The notes: generated by a model not told the origin, from the letters alone. A stretch of 10,402 nt of DNA from Elioraea sp051860475 (GCF_051860475.1 NZ_JBHYDW010000146.1:1-10402); one strand, 5' to 3'; shown: positions 1 through 6,008, counted from the stretch's first letter. Numbers and translations are program-made.

Positions 1-1
1 C

Positions 2-166
2 CGCCGCATGGTGCCGCCGCGCGAGCCTGGGATGCCGCGCGAGGAAAGGATCGGCGAGCGGGTCGGCGTCACCGGACGGCCCTTCACCGTCGAGACCGTC
101 GGCGGGCCGCGCGCCACCCCGTCCGAGCCCTGGCGCGGGGTGCCGGAGACCGGCACCACCGAGTGA
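2..166 (+). CDS. C-terminal end of an unrecognised protein (5' partial)
   Basis: An open frame runs in from the left edge and stops at TGA 164-166, giving the last 54 residues of a protein. Nearly every codon ends in G or C, matching the confirmed genes in the window, which is the main reason to call it coding. The tail is rich in Gly, Pro, Arg, Thr and Glu, includes VGVTGRPFTVETVGG and ends in PETGTTE. It has no membrane segment, cysteine or motif that I recognise, so no function is assigned. In-frame ATG codons at 8 and 32 could be internal starts, but neither has a convincing ribosome binding site, so continuation upstream of the window is more likely. The last two bases of its stop codon are the first two bases of the following 43-nt hairpin. 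Confidence 0.7.
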   Translation, partial: RRMVPPREPGMPREERIGERVGVTGRPFTVETVGGPRATPSEPWRGVPETGTTE

Positions 167-207
167 TGCCCGGCCGCCAAAGGGTCGACCTTTGGCGGCC
201 GGGTATC
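165..207 (+). terminator. Hairpin A1, possible terminator of the upstream gene
   Basis: A 15-bp perfect stem (169-183 with 189-203) closes a 5-nt loop GTCGA. Pairing extends outwards through a G-T wobble (168/204) to a 43-nt unit starting with the GA of the TGA stop. It is very stable and lies directly after a stop codon, so it may end transcription or protect the 3' end. No T-run follows (GTATCGCG), so it is not a classical intrinsic terminator. Its sequence matches hairpin B1 at 32 of 43 positions. Confidence 0.65.
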
Positions 208-221
208 GCGCGTGGGGCTGC

Positions 222-255
222 GGGTCCCATCGCAGCGAGGCTGCGATGGGGTCCC
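222..255 (+). repeat. Extra hairpin A2 inserted in the copy A linker
   Basis: CCCATCGCAGC (226-236) pairs perfectly with GCTGCGATGGG (240-250) across a 3-nt GAG loop, giving an 11-bp stem that extends imperfectly through the flanking GGG/CCC. Copy B at the other end of the window has no counterpart. When the two linkers are aligned, this hairpin and its short flanks (about 40 nt) are the extra material. It does not follow the 43-nt symmetric layout of A1 and A3. Confidence 0.7.
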
Positions 256-289
256 GCTGGTAGGGCGGCCGCGTGCGAAAGAGGGCCGC

Positions 290-332
290 CATATCGGTCT
301 GCGGAGAGCGAAACCTTCGGCAGGACGATATG
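290..332 (+). promoter_or_regulatory. Hairpin A3, enclosing the ribosome binding site and start codon
   Basis: CATATCG (290-296) pairs with CGATATG (326-332), and inside it TCTGC (298-302) pairs with GCAGG (320-324) including one wobble. The unit is 43 nt and symmetric about base 311, the same length as A1 and B1. The ATG of the glycosylase gene is the last three bases of the right arm, and the AGGA-type ribosome binding site (322-325) is in the stem. If it folds in RNA it would hide the start site. Its match to the other hairpins is in layout and outer-arm style (CAT..., as in B2) more than in sequence. Confidence 0.55.
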
Positions 333-974
333 AGCCGCACGCCCGCGGCGCCGCCGCGCGACTGCCCGCTCTGCCCGAGGCTCGCTGGCTTCCGCGTCGA
401 CAACCGCGCGCGCTTCGCCGACTGGCACAACGCGCCGGTCGCCTCGTTCGGCCCGCTCGACGCCCCCTTGCTGATCGTCGGGCTGGCGCCGGGACTGCGC
501 GGCGCCAACCGCACCGGCCGCCCCTTCACCGGCGACTGGGCCGGCGATCTGCTCTACGCCACGCTGCTCCGCTTCGGGCTCGCCGAGGGGCGCTATGACG
601 CCCGGCCGGATGACGGGCTCAAGCTGACGCGCGCGCGGATCTGTAACGCGGTGCGCTGCGTGCCGCCGGAGAACAAGCCCACTCCCGCCGAGATCGCTGC
701 CTGCAATCCGTTCCTGAAGGGCGAGCTCGCGGCGATGCCACGGCTGCGTGTGGTGCTCGCCCTCGGCGCGGTCGCGCATGGCGCCGTCCTTCGCGCGTTC
801 GGCCGGCCCGCCTCGTCCGCGCGCTTCGCGCACGGCGCGCGGCACGACCTCGACGGCCTCGTGCTGGCGGACAGCTACCATTGCAGCCGCTACAACACGA
901 ACACCGGGCGGCTGACGGAGGCGATGTTCCATGCGGTGTTCGAGGGCGTGATGACGCTGCTGGATCGGCGCTGA
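330..974 (+). CDS. Uracil-DNA glycosylase, family 5 (UdgB-type, Fe-S)
   Basis: The 214-residue protein would remove uracil, and probably other deaminated bases, from DNA as the first step of base excision repair in the cytoplasm. Cys12 and Cys15 (DCPLCPRL) with Cys110 (AVRC) and Cys125 (IAAC) match the four ligands of the [4Fe-4S] cluster of family 4/5 enzymes. Motif 1 is GLAPGLRGANRTGRPFTGD (51-69); the NRTGR-FTGD form, without an acidic residue after GLAP, is typical of family 5. The second active-site motif is HCSRYNTNTGRLT (184-196). I chose ATG 330 over an in-frame GTG at 273 because the family's cysteine motif normally lies near the N-terminus and the 19 extra residues would be translated repeat sequence. 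An AGGA lies 4 nt before the start. The gene is followed 61 nt later by the MFS gene on the same strand. Confidence 0.93.
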   Translation: MSRTPAAPPRDCPLCPRLAGFRVDNRARFADWHNAPVASFGPLDAPLLIVGLAPGLRGANRTGRPFTGDWAGDLLYATLLRFGLAEGRYDARPDDGLKLTRARICNAVRCVPPENKPTPAEIAACNPFLKGELAAMPRLRVVLALGAVAHGAVLRAFGRPASSARFAHGARHDLDGLVLADSYHCSRYNTNTGRLTEAMFHAVFEGVMTLLDRR

Positions 975-1035
975 CAGGCTCGGATCACGTGCGAGCCCGT
1001 GCGCGCAGAACGTTGTTGTTGAATCATTCGTACCG

Positions 1036-2205
1036 ATGATCCCGCCGGTCTGGCTGCTCGCCGCGCTGGTCTCGCTGGGCCCGCTCTCGACCGATCTCTA
1101 CCTCCCCGCTCTGCCCGCGATCGCGGCCGCCTTCGGCACCGATGCGGCCGGCGTGCAGTGGACGCTTTCGGGCTATCTGCTGGCCTTCGCGCCGGCGCAG
1201 CTCGTCTATGGCCCGCTCGCCGACAGGTTCGGCCGCCGGCCGGCCGCGCTCGGCGGGCTCGCGCTCTACCTCGCCGCCTCGGCCGCCTGCGCGCTTGCCC
1301 CGGGCCTCGGCCTGCTGATCGTCGCGCGGGTGGTGCAGGCGCTAGGCGCATGCGGCGGGCCGGTGGTCGCCCGCGCGGTGGTGCGCGACACCACCGATCC
1401 GCCGCGCGCCGCCGCGGTCTACGCGACCATCGCGGGGCTGATGTCACTCGCGCCGGCGGTCGGGCCGGTGCTGGGCGGGGTGGTGACGCAGGAGTTCGGC
1501 TGGCGTGCGACGTTCTGGCTGCTGGTCGGGTTTACCGCGCTGCTGCTCGCCGCGAGCGGGGTGCGGCTCGCCGAGACGGCGCCGCGGCTCGACCCCGATG
1601 CGCTCGCACCGGCGCGCCTGGTCGCGGCCTATCGCGCGCTCGCGTGCCATCGCGGCTTCCTCGCCCACGCCGCCATCGCAACAGCGACCTATACCGGCCT
1701 GTTCTGCTTCATTTCCGGCTCCTCGCATGTGGTGCAGACCGGGCTCGGCCTCGGGCCACGCGACTTCGGCTTTGTGTTCGCCGCCGTCGTCGGCGGCTAT
1801 CTGCTGGGCAGCCTGGTCGCGCGCCAGATCAGCTCACGCCTCGGCGTACGTCGGATGCTGCGTCTTGGCGTGGTCTGGTGCTTCCTCTGCGGCTGGGCCG
1901 GGCCGGCCGCACTCGCGCGGGCCGGTCCCTCGCTCGCGACGGTCGCGCTGCCAGTGGTGCTCTACATGGTCGGTTTCGCGCTCGCCCAGCCGAACGCGCA
2001 GTCGGGCGCGATCGCGCCCTTCCCGCACATGGCCGGTCGGGCCTCGGCGCTGCTCGGCTTCCTGCAATGGGGGCTCGCCGCGCTCGGCGGGCTGATCGTC
2101 GCCGCCCTGCTCGACACCGCGGGCTGGGCCATGGCGGTCGGGATCGCGCTCTCGGGCACGGCCGCCCTCGCCTCGCTCGCACTGCTGCCGCGCGAGACGG
2201 GCTGA
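1036..2205 (+). CDS. MFS multidrug exporter, Bcr/CflA type (DHA1 family)
   Basis: The 389-residue inner-membrane protein has about twelve hydrophobic helices and is expected to expel drugs or small metabolites by proton antiport. The first helix contains DLYLPALPAIAA (20-31), the Bcr/CflA signature. The loop between helices 2 and 3 holds motif A, GPLADRFGRRP (59-69). GACGGPVVARAVVRD (104-118) and the antiporter motif C in helix 5, LAPAVGPVLGG (138-148), also fit. Length is normal for the family. ATG 1036 begins just before helix 1, but no clear ribosome binding site precedes it; the 25 bases upstream are unusually AT-rich for this window. An imperfect dyad GGCTCG/CGAGCC (977-982/992-997) lies between it and the glycosylase gene. 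Its stop is 3 nt from the stop of the convergent peroxidase gene. The substrate cannot be inferred. Confidence 0.92.
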   Translation: MIPPVWLLAALVSLGPLSTDLYLPALPAIAAAFGTDAAGVQWTLSGYLLAFAPAQLVYGPLADRFGRRPAALGGLALYLAASAACALAPGLGLLIVARVVQALGACGGPVVARAVVRDTTDPPRAAAVYATIAGLMSLAPAVGPVLGGVVTQEFGWRATFWLLVGFTALLLAASGVRLAETAPRLDPDALAPARLVAAYRALACHRGFLAHAAIATATYTGLFCFISGSSHVVQTGLGLGPRDFGFVFAAVVGGYLLGSLVARQISSRLGVRRMLRLGVVWCFLCGWAGPAALARAGPSLATVALPVVLYMVGFALAQPNAQSGAIAPFPHMAGRASALLGFLQWGLAALGGLIVAALLDTAGWAMAVGIALSGTAALASLALLPRETG

Positions 2206-2208
2206 GGC

Positions 2209-2778
2209 TCAGGCTGCCGGGGCGGCGAGCGCGGCCTCGATCGCGCCGATCAGCTCGGGGCTCTCCGGGGTCGTGCGCGAGCCCCAGGACCCGGAAATCT
2301 TTCCCGCACGATCAACGAGATACTTATGAAAGTTCCAGCGTGGTGGAGAGGACGCGGCCGCCGCCCAGCGATAGAATGGATGGGCCTCGCGCCCCGTCAC
2401 GCGGCTCAGCGTGGCGAGCGGGAACTCCACCCCGAACTCGACCTCGCAGAACTGCTTGATCGCCGCGTTGTCCTCGCGCTCCTGTCGGAAGTCGTTCGAG
2501 GGCACGCCGAGCACCACCAGGCCGCGCGCCGCGTAGCGCTCGTGCAGCGCCTGCAGCCCGGCATATTGCCCGGTGAAGCCGCAGAACGAGGCGGTGTTCA
2601 CGACCAGGAGCGGCCGGCCGCGCCACTGCGCCAGCGGCATCGTCCCGCCCTCGATCGAGTCGAAGCTGAAGTCCCAGGCGCTGTGCTGCCTCGCCAGGGC
2701 CGGATCGGGCCTGAACGGCGCGAGCGCCATACCGAGGGCACCGACCACGCCGAGCGCCCGCCTGATGCGATCAACCAT
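2209..2778 (-). CDS. Glutathione peroxidase family, exported 2-Cys (thioredoxin-type) peroxidase
   Basis: The 189-residue protein would reduce hydrogen peroxide or lipid hydroperoxides. NTASFCGFTGQY (61-72) carries the peroxidatic Cys66 in place of selenocysteine. Gln99 (FRQE), Trp148 and Asn149 (RWNFHKYLVD) complete the usual catalytic tetrad. Cys111 in QFCEVEFGVEFP is at the position of the resolving cysteine of yeast Gpx3, which points to a thioredoxin-like reductant rather than glutathione. The N-terminus MVDRIRRALG, a hydrophobic stretch and ALA (27-29) look like a Sec signal peptide cut after residue 29, so it probably works in the periplasm. A strong GGAGGAG 4 nt before ATG 2778 sets the start; a longer frame exists but would read through the upstream gene. 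The start overlaps the end of the molybdoenzyme gene by 8 nt, suggesting translational coupling. Confidence 0.92.
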   Translation of the reverse strand: MVDRIRRALGVVGALGMALAPFRPDPALARQHSAWDFSFDSIEGGTMPLAQWRGRPLLVVNTASFCGFTGQYAGLQALHERYAARGLVVLGVPSNDFRQEREDNAAIKQFCEVEFGVEFPLATLSRVTGREAHPFYRWAAAASSPPRWNFHKYLVDRAGKISGSWGSRTTPESPELIGAIEAALAAPAA

Positions 2779-3442
2779 ATCGCTCCTCCATCCAGGGGTC
2801 GCCGTGGTTGTGATAGCCGCGCGTCTCCCAGAACCCCGGCTGATCCTCGGCCGCAAGCGTGATCCGGCGGACCCACTTCGCGCTCTTCCAGAAATAGAGC
2901 TTGGGGATGACCACGCGCAGGGGTCCGCCATGGCGACGATCCAAGGCTGCGCCATCCCAGGAATGGGCGAGCATCACGTCGTCGTCAGCGAAGGCGGCGA
3001 GCGGGACGTTGGTGGTGTAGCCGTCGGAGGACTGGAACAGCACATGCCGCGCCTCCGTCCGGGGCTTCACCGCCGCGAGCAGGTCGGCGGCCCGCACGCC
3101 CGACCAGCGGTTGTCGTAGCGGCTCCAGGCGGTGACGCAGTGGATGTCGGAGATGGATTCGGACTGCGGCAGCGCCATGAGCCCACCCCAATCGAGCACC
3201 ACGGGCGCCTCCACCGCGCCGTCGACGATCAGGCGGAACCGCTCGCGCGGGATCGCCGGCTGAACGCCCAGATCGAGCACCGGCCAGTCGCGCACCAGGC
3301 GCTGGCCTGGCGGCAGCCGGTCCACCTCGCGCGCGCCATGCGCGCCGGTCAGCAGCCGCCCCTCGCGCGCCCAGTCCTGCTTCTTCGCGATCAGCTTGTC
3401 GCGGATGGCTCCGAACACGCCGCCCCGCTCAGCGTCGCTCAT
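2771..3442 (-). CDS. Sulfite-oxidase-like molybdopterin-dependent oxidoreductase (cytoplasmic)
   Basis: The 223-residue protein belongs to the sulfite oxidase/YedY fold family that binds molybdopterin. ISDIHCVTAWSRYDNRWSGV (98-116, approximate ends) holds the likely molybdenum-ligating Cys102. HGGPLRVVIP (171-180) with KLYFWKSAKWV (181-191), and GYHNHGDPW (209-217), are the conserved C-terminal cofactor-pocket motifs of the short sulfite-oxidase-like subgroup. There is no twin-arginine or Sec signal, no heme domain and no dimerisation domain, so it is a single-domain cytoplasmic enzyme unlike periplasmic MsrP (YedY). The physiological substrate of this subgroup is not clear to me. ATG 3442 is preceded by GGAGAG at 4-nt spacing. 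A GTG at 3487 would add 15 residues encoded by a hairpin and is less likely. It lies between the hydrolase (56-nt gap) and the peroxidase (8-nt overlap). Confidence 0.9.
   Translation of the reverse strand: MSDAERGGVFGAIRDKLIAKKQDWAREGRLLTGAHGAREVDRLPPGQRLVRDWPVLDLGVQPAIPRERFRLIVDGAVEAPVVLDWGGLMALPQSESISDIHCVTAWSRYDNRWSGVRAADLLAAVKPRTEARHVLFQSSDGYTTNVPLAAFADDDVMLAHSWDGAALDRRHGGPLRVVIPKLYFWKSAKWVRRITLAAEDQPGFWETRGYHNHGDPWMEERYG
2783..2789 (-). promoter_or_regulatory. Strong ribosome binding site of the peroxidase gene
   Basis: On the - strand GGAGGAG is followed by CGAT and the ATG at 2778. It lies inside the last codons of the molybdoenzyme gene. It is one of the best Shine-Dalgarno matches in the window and decides the peroxidase start over the longer upstream-extended frame. 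Confidence 0.8.
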
Positions 3443-3463
3443 TCCGCTCTCCGTGCTCTGTTC

Positions 3464-3487
3464 GTGGCGGCGATGGTTCGCCGCCAC
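3464..3487 (-). promoter_or_regulatory. Intercistronic hairpin between the hydrolase and molybdoenzyme genes
   Basis: GTGGCGGCGA (3464-3473) pairs perfectly with TCGCCGCCAC (3478-3487) around a 4-nt loop, making a 10-bp stem in the gap between the hydrolase stop (3499) and the molybdoenzyme start (3442). No T-run follows on the - strand, so it is a weak candidate for full termination. It could stabilise an mRNA end or reduce downstream expression. The alternative GTG start at 3487 is the first codon of this stem on the - strand, which argues against that start. Confidence 0.6.
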
Positions 3488-3498
3488 TGAGGATGTGG

Positions 3499-4326
3499 TT
3501 ACGGCGGCAGGTTCAGGAAGGCCGCCAGCACCGGGCCCCAGATCCGGCTGCCGCCGCGACCGAAGAACAGGCCGTGCCCGTCACTTCGCCAGGCGGGAAG
3601 CTGGCGCAGCTCAGCCTCGCCGCCGCCGCGGGTGAACGCCTCATGCATCAAAACGGCGGTCGGCGGCGCGACGAAGCTGTCATTCGCGGTGTAGAGCCAG
3701 AGCATCGTCACCCGCGCCCCCTCGCCCAACCGGCCTGCGGCCTCAATCAGCTTCGCCTCGTTGCAGGTGGTCCCGGGGACGCGGCCGACCTGGCCGCCGC
3801 GACCGCCGGCAATGTTGACGATCGCCGACACCTCGGGCGGGGCGATGGCAGCGAGCGCGACCGAGCCCCACCCGCCGGCGGACTGCCCGATCACGATCAC
3901 GCCCTCGGGCAGCGCCCAGGGCTGCGCGACCGCCCAGGCGATTGCGGCGGCGATGTCGCGCGCGGTCTCGCGCCCGGCCCGGACGAAGTCGCCGCGCGCG
4001 CAGCCGCCGTAGTGCTCATCCCAGCGTCCGCCCGTGGCGCCGTAGCCGCGTCGCAGCGGCAGCACGACCGCCAGGTCGCGCGCGGTGAACCAGCGCACCG
4101 TCTCGTGGTCGCAGGAGGGGAGGATCACCGCCGGTCGCCGCGACGCTTCGGGCGGCGCGCCATGGTTGATCACGACGATCCGGTATGGCGAAGAGACGTC
4201 CGGTCGGCAGACGCGCGCGACGATCTCGCGCACCCCGCCCTGCGCATCCGTGATCGGAATCCGCACGTCCTCGGCGCCGGCCGGTGCCGCGCACAGCATG
4301 GCCGCGAGGACAACGGCGATCCGCAC
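3499..4326 (-). CDS. Exported alpha/beta hydrolase (dienelactone hydrolase/lipase-like)
   Basis: The 275-residue protein is a serine hydrolase of the alpha/beta fold; the substrate is unknown. The nucleophile elbow is GQSAGG (147-152) with Ser149. Likely partners are Asp216 in TANDSF and His251 in DGHGLFF, in the usual order and spacing. NHGAPP (54-59) is the oxyanion-hole HG loop. MRIAVVLAAMLCAAPAGA followed by ED reads as a Sec signal peptide cleaved near residue 18, so the enzyme is probably periplasmic or secreted. The mature part has four cysteines (40, 72, 109, 188) that could form disulfides. The chosen start is GTG 4326 because it is the codon that includes the complete signal peptide; no well-spaced ribosome binding site is visible. 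The gene is divergent from the acyl-CoA synthetase and heads the - strand cluster. Confidence 0.87.
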   Translation of the reverse strand: MRIAVVLAAMLCAAPAGAEDVRIPITDAQGGVREIVARVCRPDVSSPYRIVVINHGAPPEASRRPAVILPSCDHETVRWFTARDLAVVLPLRRGYGATGGRWDEHYGGCARGDFVRAGRETARDIAAAIAWAVAQPWALPEGVIVIGQSAGGWGSVALAAIAPPEVSAIVNIAGGRGGQVGRVPGTTCNEAKLIEAAGRLGEGARVTMLWLYTANDSFVAPPTAVLMHEAFTRGGGEAELRQLPAWRSDGHGLFFGRGGSRIWGPVLAAFLNLPP

Positions 4327-4370
4327 GATGGATATTCTGCTCCCGGCACATTGACGCTACAAGCGGGGCG
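4327..4370. promoter_or_regulatory. Divergent intergenic region, presumed promoters
   Basis: Only 44 nt separate the divergent starts of the hydrolase and the acyl-CoA synthetase, so both promoters must lie here or within the opposing gene. On the - strand TTGTAG and CAGAAT are 17 nt apart, but each matches the sigma-70 consensus poorly and transcription would start almost at the GTG. On the + strand TTGACG (4351-4356) is a good -35 match, but no -10 box lies at the right distance. The assignment is tentative. Confidence 0.25.
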
Positions 4371-6008
4371 ATGCTGCCCAGTGCCGCCTCCTACGAGGAG
4401 CTTCGCGTCCGCTTCGCCTGGGCGATCCCGGCACGGTTCAACATCGCCGAGGCGTGCTGCGACCGCTGGGCCGACGGGACGGGCCGCCCGGCGCTGATCG
4501 ACCTTGCCGCCCACGGGACTCGGCGCTGGAGCTTCGACGATCTGCGCACGGGCTCGGGCCGGCTCGCCCATGTGTTCGCCGCAGGCGGGATCGGCCGCGG
4601 CGACCGCGTCGGCATCCTGCTGCCGCAGCGCCCCGAGGCGGCAATCGCGCATCTCGCCGCCTACCGGCTCGGCGCGATCGCGGTGCCGCTGTTCGTGCTG
4701 TTCGGGCCCGAGGCGCTGGCGTATCGGCTGGGCGACTCCGGGGCTGCGGCGGTGATCACCGATGCCGAGGGCGCGGCCAAGCTCGAAGCGCTGCGGGCCG
4801 AGCTGCCTGCGCTCGCCCGCGTGCTGTCGGTGGACGGCCCTGCCCCAGGCGCGGAGGACCTGCCGTGCCTCATGGAACGCGCCGCGCCGGATCATCCGCC
4901 TGCCGACACATCCGCCGATGATCCGGCGCTGATCATCTACACCTCCGGCACCACCGGCCCGCCAAAGGGCGCCCTGCACGCCCATCGCGTGCTGCTCGGC
5001 CACCTGCCCGGCGTGGAGCTGCCGCATGAGCTGTTCCCCCAACCGGGCGACCTGTTCTGGACCCCGGCGGACTGGGCCTGGATCGGCGGCCTGCTTGACG
5101 TGCTGCTGCCCTCGCTGTTCCACGGCGTGCCCGTGCTCGCGCACCGGATGGCGAAGTTCGATCCCGACGCGGCGTTCGCGCTGATGGCGCGGCACGGCGT
5201 GCGCAACGTCTTCATGCCGGCGACCGCGCTCCGGATGCTGCGTGCCGCGCGACCGCCTGCGGGGCTCGCCGTGCGCTCGGTCGCCTCCGGCGGCGAGACG
5301 CTCGGCGCGGAGCTGCTCGACTGGGGCCGCGCTACCTTCGGCCTCACCATCAACGAGTTCTACGGCCAGACCGAGTGCAATCTGGTGGTCTCGAACTGCG
5401 CCGGCCTCTACCCGGTGCGCCCGGGCTCGATGGGCCGGCCGGTGCCCGGCCACGACGTCGCGGTGATCGGCCCCGCGGGCGAGCGGCTGCCGCCCGGCGC
5501 GCTCGGCGACATCGCCATCCGCCGCCCCGATCCGGTGATGTTCCTCGGCTACTGGAACAATCCGGAGGCGACACGGCGCAAGTTCAGGGCCGACTGGCTG
5601 GTCGCCGGCGATCAGGGCACGGCGGACGAGGACGGCTATCTCCGTTTCGTCGGCCGCGACGACGACGTCATCACCTCCGCCGGCTACCGCATCGGCCCGG
5701 GCGAGATCGAGGACTGCCTGAACCGTCACCCCGTCGTGCTAATGTCGGCCGCGATCGGCAAGCCCGATCCGCTCCGCACCGAGATCGTCAAGGCCTTCGT
5801 GGTGCTGCGCGAGGGGGTGGCACCGTCCACGGCGCTCGCCGCCGAGGTCCAGGGCTTCGTGCGGTCGCGCCTCGCCGCGCATGAATACCCGCGCGAGATC
5901 GCGTTCGTGGGCTCGCTGCCGCTCACCACCACAGGCAAGATCATCCGCCGCGCGCTGCGCGACGCCGAGCGCCCTGTCATCGAACAATCACCGATCCGAT
6001 CGGGCTAG
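4371..6008 (+). CDS. Acyl-CoA synthetase (AMP-forming, medium-chain/acetyl-CoA synthetase-like)
   Basis: The 545-residue enzyme activates a carboxylic acid with ATP to an acyl-AMP and then transfers it to CoA. The adenylation core motifs are in order: the P-loop YTSGTTGPPKG (190-200), PADWAWIGGL (232-241), YGQTE (331-335), GD with Asp414, GRDDDVITSAGYRIGPGEIE (428-447) and the C-terminal catalytic Lys523 in TTTGKIIRRALRD. Length and motif spelling match the medium-chain acyl-CoA synthetase group, which is related to acetyl-CoA synthetase but shorter. The exact acid cannot be read from the sequence. ATG 4371 fits the usual N-terminus (SYEELRVRFAWAIPARFNIA); the ribosome binding site is only a G-run (GCGGGG). 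It ends 32 nt before the ABC ATPase gene on the same strand and could be co-transcribed with it. Confidence 0.92.
   Translation: MLPSAASYEELRVRFAWAIPARFNIAEACCDRWADGTGRPALIDLAAHGTRRWSFDDLRTGSGRLAHVFAAGGIGRGDRVGILLPQRPEAAIAHLAAYRLGAIAVPLFVLFGPEALAYRLGDSGAAAVITDAEGAAKLEALRAELPALARVLSVDGPAPGAEDLPCLMERAAPDHPPADTSADDPALIIYTSGTTGPPKGALHAHRVLLGHLPGVELPHELFPQPGDLFWTPADWAWIGGLLDVLLPSLFHGVPVLAHRMAKFDPDAAFALMARHGVRNVFMPATALRMLRAARPPAGLAVRSVASGGETLGAELLDWGRATFGLTINEFYGQTECNLVVSNCAGLYPVRPGSMGRPVPGHDVAVIGPAGERLPPGALGDIAIRRPDPVMFLGYWNNPEATRRKFRADWLVAGDQGTADEDGYLRFVGRDDDVITSAGYRIGPGEIEDCLNRHPVVLMSAAIGKPDPLRTEIVKAFVVLREGVAPSTALAAEVQGFVRSRLAAHEYPREIAFVGSLPLTTTGKIIRRALRDAERPVIEQSPIRSG

Larger units (their letters stand above)
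165..332 (+). repeat. Composite hairpin repeat, copy A
   Basis: This 168-nt block fills the whole gap between the upstream stop codon and the glycosylase start. It consists of hairpin A1 (165-207), a linker carrying an additional hairpin (222-255), the core TGGTRGGGCGGCCGCGYGC (258-276) and hairpin A3 (290-332). The same order (hairpin, GCGCG+GGG, core, hairpin) recurs in the same orientation at 10284-10402. Leaving out the inserted middle hairpin and its flanks, the two linkers are nearly equal in length (about 42-44 nt). It resembles REP/BIME-type intergenic elements in style, but I do not recognise the family. The block could also terminate the upstream transcript or act on translation of the gene after it. 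Confidence 0.8.

Noticed and set aside
273..329. GTG start extending the glycosylase by 19 residues
   Set aside because: The extension is translated repeat sequence; family cysteines normally lie near the N-terminus, and ATG 330 has its own AGGA site.
165..332. CRISPR array, integron attC or tRNA-like structure
   Set aside because: No repeated direct units with spacers, no attC consensus arms and no cloverleaf; the hairpins are simple symmetric stems.
84..932. 282-residue - strand frame opposite the glycosylase and the repeat
   Set aside because: It runs through the hairpin repeat and opposite all glycosylase motifs; the composition is shadow-like.
977..997. GGCTCG/CGAGCC dyad after the glycosylase as a terminator
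   Set aside because: Only 6 bp with a 9-nt loop and no T-run; too weak to list as a feature.
2573..4497. Two + strand frames opposite the - strand cluster (305 and 334 residues)
   Set aside because: They lie over genes with clear catalytic motifs on the other strand and cross gene boundaries.
4170..5729. Long 519-residue frame on the - strand opposite the acyl-CoA synthetase
   Set aside because: Its translation is rich in Arg, His, Gly and Glu with no domain, as expected from the reverse complement of a high-GC gene, and the + strand gene is certain.
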